A stretch of 9,759 nt of DNA from positions 1 to 9,759 of the forward strand of contig JAEDNZ010000064.1 in the NCBI GenBank assembly GCA_016302215.1. Reading direction: 5' to 3'. The stretch is from Muribaculaceae bacterium. Lineage in GTDB: Bacteria; Bacteroidota; Bacteroidia; Bacteroidales; Muribaculaceae. Below, piece after piece: positions 1-4,995 of this stretch (the stretch's first letter is position 1; every line of letters starts with the position of its first letter). The notes below the pieces were generated by a model that was not told the DNA's origin, made no database searches, and was given only the letters and a program-made list of their open reading frames with translations. A program made the translations under genes and the position numbers.

Positions 1-527
1 TCGCCGCCGAATACTTCGTGCTTGCCGCAACCCTCGCCGGCTTCGGCACCTGCTGGCTCGCCGGTACTTTCAGGCCCGCGATGTTTGGCAACGCCACCAT
101 GCTCTCCGGCGAGAAGATACACGCGGTGATAGCTGTGGGACGCCCCTCAAGCCGCGTCACTATGATTGACCGCGCCCTGAGGCTCATGGCCGGTAGCGCC
201 CGCCGCAAGAGCGCCGACAAGCTGTTTTTTGAAGGCACAATAGCCTCGCCGGTGGCTGTGACCGATGGCGGCGAGGCCATCGACCCCATTCTCGAGGCCC
301 TACGCTTGGCGCCCTCAAGCAGCAATAGCCAGGCCTGGAGGGTGATTAAAGCATCTTCAGGCAAATATCTGCTGTATATGTTGTCAGACAATCACTATAC
401 GGCGCTCGATGCCGGCATCGCCGTGTGTCACCTGTCATTAGCGGCCGGAAGGCAGCCTTCGTTTGACGCCGCGGCGGCAGCTATGGCGTCAGCCCCGACC
501 AAGTGGCATTTCGTGGCTGCCATTTAG
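1..527 (+). CDS. Nitroreductase-like protein (TM1586 type), 5' truncated by window edge
   Basis: The reading frame is open from base 3 and ends with TAG at 525-527, so only the last 174 codons are visible and the true start lies upstream. The visible part has the features of the putative TM1586-type nitroreductase family. A small-residue helix ending GFGTCWLAGTF comes near the start. It is followed by a segment with AVGRPSSR, then DRALRLMAGSARRKSADKLF, and then a second nitroreductase-like signature, LAPSSSNSQAWRV, at codons about 99-111 of the visible part. In ordinary nitroreductases the APSSxNxQPW motif is N-terminal and helps to bind FMN. In this family it sits in the C-terminal half, as here. 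Family knowledge suggests an FMN-dependent oxidoreductase of unknown substrate; that is inference. The gene ends about 140 nt before the terminator at 668-702, and a separate promoter lies between them, so its own 3' end is unclear. Confidence 0.8.
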   Translation, partial: AAEYFVLAATLAGFGTCWLAGTFRPAMFGNATMLSGEKIHAVIAVGRPSSRVTMIDRALRLMAGSARRKSADKLFFEGTIASPVAVTDGGEAIDPILEALRLAPSSSNSQAWRVIKASSGKYLLYMLSDNHYTALDAGIAVCHLSLAAGRQPSFDAAAAAMASAPTKWHFVAAI

Positions 528-564
528 CGTTTTTTACCTTTATAACAATAATTAACTCTGCAAT

Positions 565-596
565 TTTGCACAAAATAAACATTGACTATAAATTTG
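565..596 (+). promoter_or_regulatory. Bacteroidetes-type promoter of a short transcription unit
   Basis: TTTG at 565-568 is separated by 20 nt from TAAATTTG at 589-596. This matches the Bacteroidetes primary sigma factor consensus TTTG-N19-20-TAnnTTTG exactly. Transcription should start a few bases downstream, at about 602-604. No substantial ORF follows before the terminator at 668-702. Confidence 0.75.
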
Positions 597-601
597 CACA
601 A

Positions 602-702
602 AAATTGTATGCACCTACTCCTTTGAGGAGGTCAAAAATATAGTTGTTTTATAGATAATTGTGTATTTAAATAAAGGGCGTCGTGAGACCGCCCTTTATT
701 TA
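602..702 (+). ncRNA. Candidate small RNA between promoter and terminator
   Basis: A consensus promoter (565-596) and a strong intrinsic terminator (668-702) bracket about 100 nt with no useful ORF. The only ATG-initiated frame near the 5' end is five codons long (609-626). The expected transcript would carry a 5' hairpin, CTCCT-TTG-AGGAG at 618-630. An A/T-rich single-stranded stretch (633-667) and the terminator hairpin follow. The hairpin's 3' side, AGGAGGTC, is complementary to the CCTCC region expected at the 3' end of 16S rRNA; whether that matters is unknown. I recognise no known RNA family, and 6S or tmRNA are excluded by size. Alternatives are a leader for the downstream endonuclease that is usually terminated, or a promoter that is simply not used. 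The transcript start is inferred, not observed. Confidence 0.5.
668..702 (+). terminator. Intrinsic terminator
   Basis: AAATAAAGGGCG at 669-680 pairs perfectly with CGCCCTTTATTT at 690-701 around a 9-nt loop. T668-A702 adds a thirteenth pair. The arms carry A-rich and T-rich ends, so it could act in both directions. It should end the candidate small RNA and possibly the nitroreductase-like transcript. Confidence 0.85.
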
Positions 703-716
703 GTTATGGAGGTCCA

Positions 717-736
717 TTAGGAAGCGTTAGGAAGCA
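717..736 (+). repeat. Tandem duplication of a 10-bp unit
   Basis: TTAGGAAGCG at 717-726 is followed at once by TTAGGAAGCA at 727-736. Two near-identical copies lie about 50 bp upstream of the endonuclease promoter's -7 box. They could be a tandem operator or a chance duplication; nothing else in the sequence decides this. Confidence 0.4.
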
Positions 737-761
737 TTTTGTCGGTTTTTTTGGCCTTATA

Positions 762-793
762 TTTCGTGATTTGAATATTATTGCTTACCTTTG
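762..793 (+). promoter_or_regulatory. Promoter of the endonuclease gene
   Basis: TACCTTTG at 786-793 is a full match to the Bacteroidetes -7 element TAnnTTTG. TTTC at 762-765, 20 nt upstream, is a three-of-four match to the -33 element. Transcription would begin near 800, giving a 5' untranslated region of fewer than 20 nt before the ATG at 817. Confidence 0.65.
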
Positions 794-816
794 TCAGCTA
801 ACCCTTATTATTATCA

Positions 817-2523
817 ATGAATACCATCTTACGCACTTTCGCTATTGTCGCTGTCGCTGCCGCGACACCTTCGGCGCTCGCCGTGATTCCCGCAGGATAT
901 TATAGTACGCTCAAGGGCAAGGCTGATGCCGAGCTCAAGACTGCCGTGTATAATATAATCAGCAACTTCACTCACCCCACTGACGCTAATGGTTACAACT
1001 CTACATACTACGGGCTGTCATCTACCTTTCAGCAGACTGACCTTTACCCCAACTCCAACCGCTGGTGGGATATGTACTCCGACAAGGTGTTCTATGCTCC
1101 GAGCTTCTCAGGCTTAAACCGCGAGCACTCATTCCCAAAGAGCTGGTGGGGCGGCGACACCAACATACCGCCTTACATTGACCTCAACCACCTTTACCCC
1201 TCTGAGCGCGATGCCAATATGGCTAAGAGCAACTATCCCCTGGGCGAGGTGGACCACAACTACACACTCAAATTCTTCAACGGCGTCTCTACCGTCGGGT
1301 ATCCCGTGCAGGGCCAGGGCGGCGGCGCTAACTACGTCTTTGAGCCTGACGATGTGTATAAAGGCGACTTTGCTCGCACATACTTCTACATGGCCACCGC
1401 CTATCAAAACCTGACCTGGAAATACACCTACATGGTCAGCTCCAACACTTATCCCACGCTCAGCAGCTGGGCCGTGGAGCTCCTGCTCAAGTGGCACCGT
1501 GACGACCCTGTCGATGACAAGGAAATCAACCGCAACGATGCTGTCTATCGCATTCAGAACAATCGCAACCCCTTCATTGACTATCCCGACCTCGCCGAGT
1601 ATATATGGGGCCGCCACAAGGGCGAGGCTTTTGACCCGGGTGCCTCCGGCTCTACCGGCGGTGAGCCGGAGCTGTTCACCCCCGTGCATGACATGGAGCT
1701 GGCTTTCGCCGATGTGGCTGTGGGCAAGAGCGCCGTGTCTGAGCTGGTGTTCAGAGGCCAAGACCTCACTGCTGACCTGTATGTCACCATCTCCAAGCGC
1801 TCTGACAACTATGAGATGTTCTCCCTGCCGGTGACCACTATCAGCAAGACCGCGGTCAACTCCACTGCCGGTTACCGCCTGCCGGTGAAATATACGCCTA
1901 CCGCTGAGGGTGAGCACAATGTGCGCCTGATAATCACCGGCGCCGACATTGAGGCTCAATACCCCACGGGTATGGGCGTCAACCTCGTGGGCCATGCCTT
2001 CCCGGTGCCCACGCTCTCACGACCCGTAGTTGAGGCGCCGACTGACATCACTTCCACCTCGTATGTGGCCAATTGGAGCGTGCCGCAAGACGAAACAATC
2101 GATTACTGGCTTGTGACTCGCACCCGTTATGTCGATGGCGAGACCATTGTGGAGACCCTCGAGTCAGAGAGCTCCTCGCTGCTGATTGAGGGCTTTGACG
2201 AGAGCGACTATGAGTGCTACAGCGTGAAGTCTTCGCGCCTGGGCTATTTCTCTGAAGAGTCTGACATTATGTGGGTGCGCCACGGCGGCGTGCAAGGCAT
2301 CGGTGTTGACGCCACTCAGCCCTTCTCGGCAATGGCCATTGACGGCGGTGTGCGCCTGATGCTGTCGCAGCCGCAGAGCCTGTGCACCATCTACGACATG
2401 ACCGGCCGCGTGGTCAAGACTATCACCGATGTCACCAACAACACCGAGGTGAGCCTCACCCCCGGCGCTTACATCATCGCTACCGACCTCTGTGTGACAC
2501 CGGTCACCGTGGTGGTGCGCTGA
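817..2523 (+). CDS. Secreted endonuclease I family nuclease with T9SS-like C-terminal tail
   Basis: The 568-residue protein begins with a Sec signal peptide (about 1-22, cleavage after ALA). Residues about 25-270 are an endonuclease I domain, a beta-beta-alpha-metal nuclease that cuts DNA or RNA non-specifically using a metal ion. Visible motifs are NREHSFPKSWWG (101-112; E103 and H104 the likely metal ligand and general base), DLNHLYPSERDAN (122-134; N134 the likely second ligand), SNYPLG (138-143), KGDFART (182-188) and NRNPFIDYP (249-257). Two beta-sandwich-like regions follow: about 285-395 (possible Ig-like) and about 397-487 (FnIII-like, containing YVANW). The last 75 residues resemble a type IX secretion sorting domain: IYDMTGRVVKTI (525-536), a LTPGAYII turn (547-554) and a terminal VTVVVR. 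The product is therefore probably exported and surface-attached or released, perhaps to use extracellular nucleic acid; that role is inferred. ATG 817 fits both the signal peptide and the promoter. Confidence 0.88.
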   Translation: MNTILRTFAIVAVAAATPSALAVIPAGYYSTLKGKADAELKTAVYNIISNFTHPTDANGYNSTYYGLSSTFQQTDLYPNSNRWWDMYSDKVFYAPSFSGLNREHSFPKSWWGGDTNIPPYIDLNHLYPSERDANMAKSNYPLGEVDHNYTLKFFNGVSTVGYPVQGQGGGANYVFEPDDVYKGDFARTYFYMATAYQNLTWKYTYMVSSNTYPTLSSWAVELLLKWHRDDPVDDKEINRNDAVYRIQNNRNPFIDYPDLAEYIWGRHKGEAFDPGASGSTGGEPELFTPVHDMELAFADVAVGKSAVSELVFRGQDLTADLYVTISKRSDNYEMFSLPVTTISKTAVNSTAGYRLPVKYTPTAEGEHNVRLIITGADIEAQYPTGMGVNLVGHAFPVPTLSRPVVEAPTDITSTSYVANWSVPQDETIDYWLVTRTRYVDGETIVETLESESSSLLIEGFDESDYECYSVKSSRLGYFSEESDIMWVRHGGVQGIGVDATQPFSAMAIDGGVRLMLSQPQSLCTIYDMTGRVVKTITDVTNNTEVSLTPGAYIIATDLCVTPVTVVVR

Positions 2524-2595
2524 CAGTGCCCCCTCCTCAATGCAGTAAGCTGCAATAGCTCCGTGCATCTTAACGAGTAGCTGACGCCTCTTCCT

Positions 2596-3294
2596 ATGGC
2601 AGCTATTTTACACTCGATATTTGACGGCATCGCGCCACACCGCTGTGTGGTATGCGGTGCCGCCTTGACTCAGGGTGAGCAGGTGATGTGCCTCAAATGC
2701 GACCTTGACGCGCCGCGCACCATGCTGCACCGAGACCCCGACTTCAACGAGATACACAAGCGCCTGGGGCGCACGGCCATTCCTATCAATAAGGCCATGA
2801 GCTGGTTGTACTATTATAGCTCAAGCCCCTATGCCGACATCGTGCGCCGGTCAAAATACTCTGACCGTCCGGCGCTGGCACGCAACGCAGCCCGCCTCTA
2901 TGCCGCTGAGCTGCAGGCCTCCGGCGTGCTCGCTGACATCGACGTGCTGCTGCCCGTGCCTATGCATTGGCTCAAACGTATGCGCCGAGGCTACAATCAG
3001 GCCGAGGAGGTGGCGCGTGGCCTGGGAGCGGTCGCCGGCATCCCCGTGGGTGACAACTTGGTGGCGAGGCGAGGTCACTCCACCCAGACTCACCTCTCGC
3101 AGCACGACCGTGCCGCCAATCTTTCGGGACGCTTCGGCGTGGTAGCCCCCGATGAGCTCGCGGGCCTTAACGTGATGGTCGTTGACGACATCATCACCAC
3201 CGGCGCCACTATGATAGAGGCGGCGAGAGCGATGGCCTCGACAGCGGTGGCGTCGCTGTCGCTGCTGTCGCTCGGATTGGCTCATCTGCGTTGA
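2596..3294 (+). CDS. comF: ComF family protein (phosphoribosyltransferase-like)
   Basis: The 232-residue protein has the full ComF layout. An N-terminal four-cysteine zinc finger, CVVC...CLKC (C17, C20, C32, C35), is followed by a type I phosphoribosyltransferase fold. The family signatures are VLLPVPMHWLKRMRRGYNQ (117-135), QTHLSQHDRAANLSGRF (164-180) and the PRPP-binding loop MVVDDIITTGAT (194-205). ComF proteins support DNA uptake in naturally competent bacteria. In other bacteria, including Bacteroidales, the paralogue is conserved but its substrate is not established, so the symbol marks the family and not proven competence. The start ATG 2596 places the zinc finger at the usual distance from the N terminus. 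It lies 72 bp after the endonuclease gene with no clear promoter between, so read-through is possible. A short hairpin (TGCAG-TAAG-CTGCA, 2541-2554) occupies the gap but lacks a T tract. Confidence 0.88.
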   Translation: MAAILHSIFDGIAPHRCVVCGAALTQGEQVMCLKCDLDAPRTMLHRDPDFNEIHKRLGRTAIPINKAMSWLYYYSSSPYADIVRRSKYSDRPALARNAARLYAAELQASGVLADIDVLLPVPMHWLKRMRRGYNQAEEVARGLGAVAGIPVGDNLVARRGHSTQTHLSQHDRAANLSGRFGVVAPDELAGLNVMVVDDIITTGATMIEAARAMASTAVASLSLLSLGLAHLR

Positions 3295-3320
3295 CCCGGC
3301 CATGGCCGGCGAAAATATAT

Positions 3321-3351
3321 TTTGCCGTTTGCAAAAAAAGTAGTACCTTTG
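3321..3351 (+). promoter_or_regulatory. metK promoter
   Basis: TTTG at 3321-3324, a 19-nt spacer and TACCTTTG at 3344-3351 match the Bacteroidetes promoter consensus without a mismatch. The start site should fall near 3357, about 12 nt before the SAM aptamer, leaving a leader of about 185 nt before metK. Confidence 0.85.
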
Positions 3352-3368
3352 CGGTGTCAATACGACAA

Positions 3369-3418
3369 GGTGGACAGATTTGCCTGCTTGCAACCACTCA
3401 AAAAAATGCTAAAATGTC
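3369..3418 (+). promoter_or_regulatory. SAM-II (SAM-alpha) type riboswitch aptamer
   Basis: The conserved core of the SAM-II class is visible. The 5' P1 strand GGTGG (3369-3373) is followed by GATTTGCC (3377-3384), then GCTTGCA (3386-3392). The 3' P1 strand CCAC is at 3394-3397, and an A-rich loop (3400-3406) leads into TGCTAAAA (3407-3414). GGTGG pairs with CCACT (one G-T pair). GCA at 3390-3392 can pair with TGC at 3407-3409 to make the pseudoknot. SAM-II RNAs bind S-adenosylmethionine and reduce expression of methionine and SAM genes, which fits the position upstream of metK. Deviations: three bases (ACA) separate P1 from GATTTG, and the usual GG after GCTAAA(A) is replaced by TGTC. The match is from memory of the family consensus, not from a covariance search. 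Confidence 0.75.
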
Positions 3419-3455
3419 ATTTAGGCCTCAAGTGTGGCCGACCTAACATATTAGC
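3408..3455 (+). promoter_or_regulatory. Predicted antiterminator hairpin of the metK leader
   Basis: GCTAAAATG (3408-3416, the 3' strand of the aptamer) pairs with CATATTAGC (3447-3455), eight pairs with one A-A mismatch. Nested inside, TTAGG (3421-3425) pairs with CCTAA (3442-3446). This hairpin uses the first five bases of the terminator's 5' arm, so it and the terminator exclude each other. It also uses the strand that the SAM-bound pseudoknot needs. Low SAM should favour it and let transcription reach metK. This is inferred from base pairing alone. Confidence 0.65.
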
Positions 3456-3508
3456 CCGTGGCCGTGGAGCAGGTTCTCTTTGAAGACCTCGTCCGCGGCT
3501 AATTTTTT
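3451..3508 (+). terminator. SAM-controlled terminator in the metK leader
   Basis: TTAGCC-C-GTGG (3451-3461) pairs with CCGCGGCTAA (3493-3502), ten pairs with one bulged C and one G-T pair. Inside, AGGT (3471-3474) pairs with ACCT (3486-3489). Six Ts follow at 3503-3508, the classical intrinsic terminator form. It lies 33 nt before the metK ATG and after the aptamer, so it acts as the expression platform. Confidence 0.85.
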
Positions 3509-3541
3509 ATGTAAACAATCAACAATCCACACAATCCTACT

Positions 3542-4828
3542 ATGAATTATCTCTTCACTTCGGAATCTGTGTCAGAAGGGCACCCCGACAAGGTGTCTGA
3601 CCAAATATCAGATGCCATACTTGATGAGTTTCTTGCCCGCGATGCCCACTCAAAGGTGGCTTGCGAGACTCTCGTCACCACCGGCCAGGTAATCATCGCC
3701 GGCGAGGTCAAAAGCCAGGCTTACATCGACCTGCAGAGCGTGGCCCGTCGCGTCATCAGCGATATCGGCTACACCCGCCCCGAGCTGGGCTTCGATGCCG
3801 GCTCGTGCGGCGTGCTATCGGCTCTGCATGAGCAGAGCGGTGACATCAACCGCGGCGTGGAGCGTCAGCACCCCGAGGAGCAAGGCGCCGGCGACCAAGG
3901 CATGATGTTTGGCTACGCCACTGACGAGACCCCGCTCTACATACCGCTGACTCTCGCTCTCAGCCACGCCCTCCTCAAAGAGCTCGCCGTGATACGCCGC
4001 GAGGGCCGCGTGATGACATATCTGCGCCCCGACAGCAAGAGCCAGGTCACCGTGGAGTATGACGAACACCACCGCCCCGTGCGCGTCAACACCATAGTCA
4101 TCTCCACTCAGCACGACGAGTTTGTCACCCCCGGCCCCGGCGTGAGCCAAGACGAGGCTGACCGCCGCATGCAGCAGACCATCCTCGACGATGTGCGCCA
4201 CATACTCATACCGCGCGTCAAGGCGCTGCTGCCCGAGGATATCCGTGCTTACTTTGACGATGACTACAAGCTGCTTGTCAACCCCACCGGCAAATTTGTC
4301 ATCGGTGGACCCACCGGCGATACCGGTCTCACCGGCCGCAAAATCATCGTTGACACCTACGGCGGTCGCGGCGCTCATGGCGGCGGAGCCTTCTCGGGCA
4401 AAGACCCCAGCAAGGTTGACCGCTCGGCAGCTTATGCTGCGCGCCATATAGCAAAAAACCTCGTGGCCGCCGGCGTGGCTGAGAGAGCGTTGGTGCAGGT
4501 GGCTTATGCCATCGGCGAGGCAAGCCCCGTCAGCATATATGTCAACACCTACGGCACCTCGCATCTGGGCCTGAGCGATGCCGAGATATCGAGCCGCGTG
4601 GCCGACATCTTCGACATGCGCCCCCACGCCATTGAGCAGCGCCTCAAGCTGCGCTACCCCATCTACCGTGAGACATCGACCTACGGACATATGGGCCGCA
4701 CGCCGCGTGTCGTCACCAAGACCTTCACCGCCGCCGGTGAGGAGCCCATCACACTCGATGTGGAGCTGTTCACATGGGAGAAGCTCGACTATGTCGAGGC
4801 CATCAAGCGAGCCTTCAATATAGGCTGA
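3542..4828 (+). CDS. metK: S-adenosylmethionine synthase
   Basis: MetK makes S-adenosylmethionine from methionine and ATP, releasing phosphate and pyrophosphate, in the cytoplasm. The 428-residue protein starts with the family's invariant N terminus, FTSESVSEGHPDKVSDQISD (H14, D16 and K17 line the active site). It carries the ATP-binding hexapeptide GAGDQG (115-120), DTYGG (271-275) and the phosphate-binding loop GGGAFSGKDPSKVDRS (280-295). The C-terminal YGHMGR (381-386) is also typical. The length exceeds the roughly 385 residues of the E. coli enzyme, as is usual for Bacteroidetes. ATG 3542 gives the correct N terminus. Expression should be set by the consensus promoter at 3321-3351 and by the SAM-responsive terminator in the leader, a direct product-feedback loop. 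The gene looks intact and stands alone as a transcription unit. Confidence 0.98.
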   Translation: MNYLFTSESVSEGHPDKVSDQISDAILDEFLARDAHSKVACETLVTTGQVIIAGEVKSQAYIDLQSVARRVISDIGYTRPELGFDAGSCGVLSALHEQSGDINRGVERQHPEEQGAGDQGMMFGYATDETPLYIPLTLALSHALLKELAVIRREGRVMTYLRPDSKSQVTVEYDEHHRPVRVNTIVISTQHDEFVTPGPGVSQDEADRRMQQTILDDVRHILIPRVKALLPEDIRAYFDDDYKLLVNPTGKFVIGGPTGDTGLTGRKIIVDTYGGRGAHGGGAFSGKDPSKVDRSAAYAARHIAKNLVAAGVAERALVQVAYAIGEASPVSIYVNTYGTSHLGLSDAEISSRVADIFDMRPHAIEQRLKLRYPIYRETSTYGHMGRTPRVVTKTFTAAGEEPITLDVELFTWEKLDYVEAIKRAFNIG

Positions 4829-4882
4829 GCCTCGGCGCCCGCGATGCGCCCATTGCGCTGCCGCGCTACTCCTCGCAGAGCC

Positions 4883-4921
4883 AATTTTAGGGCTAAAACA
4901 CACAATTTTAGCTCTAAATTT
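4883..4921 (+). terminator. AT-rich 16-bp inverted repeat; probable metK terminator or operator
   Basis: AATTTTAGGGCTAAAA (4883-4898) pairs with TTTTAGCTCTAAATTT read from 4906 to 4921, around a 7-nt loop. There is one T-T mismatch and one G-T pair. It begins 55 nt after the metK stop and runs into TTTTG, so it may be a weak or bidirectional terminator. Its 3' arm reaches into the -33 box (4920-4923) of the next promoter, so a protein operator is an alternative. Confidence 0.6.
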
Positions 4922-4950
4922 TGTCGCGTGGCGAAAATAACGTATCTTTG
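4920..4950 (+). promoter_or_regulatory. Promoter of the PpiD-like gene
   Basis: TTTG at 4920-4923, a 19-nt spacer and TATCTTTG at 4943-4950 match the Bacteroidetes consensus fully. The start site should be near 4957, giving a 5' untranslated region of about 40 nt before ATG 4996. Confidence 0.85.
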
Positions 4951-4995
4951 TACGTTTGTTTTCAGAATAATATAAATAAAGACTAAATACACAAA

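Noticed and set aside
609..626. Five-codon ORF ATG-CAC-CTA-CTC-CTT-TGA in the candidate small RNA
   Set aside because: It is too short to support as a gene; such frames are expected by chance, so the unit is treated as non-coding.
633..640. A reverse-strand -7-like element (CAAAAATA on the + strand)
   Set aside because: There is no matching -33 element at 19-21 nt on the appropriate side and no minus-strand gene that it could serve.
1129..1995. A 288-codon open frame on the minus strand inside the endonuclease gene
   Set aside because: It lies entirely antisense to a well-supported coding sequence, has no recognisable domain or promoter, and reflects the codon bias of the forward gene.
2541..2554. 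TGCAG-TAAG-CTGCA hairpin between the endonuclease and comF genes as a terminator
   Set aside because: The stem is only 5 bp and no T tract follows, so termination is not supported.
2596..3294. Evidence of natural competence from the comF gene
   Set aside because: ComF-family genes are widespread in non-competent bacteria and no other competence gene is in the window.
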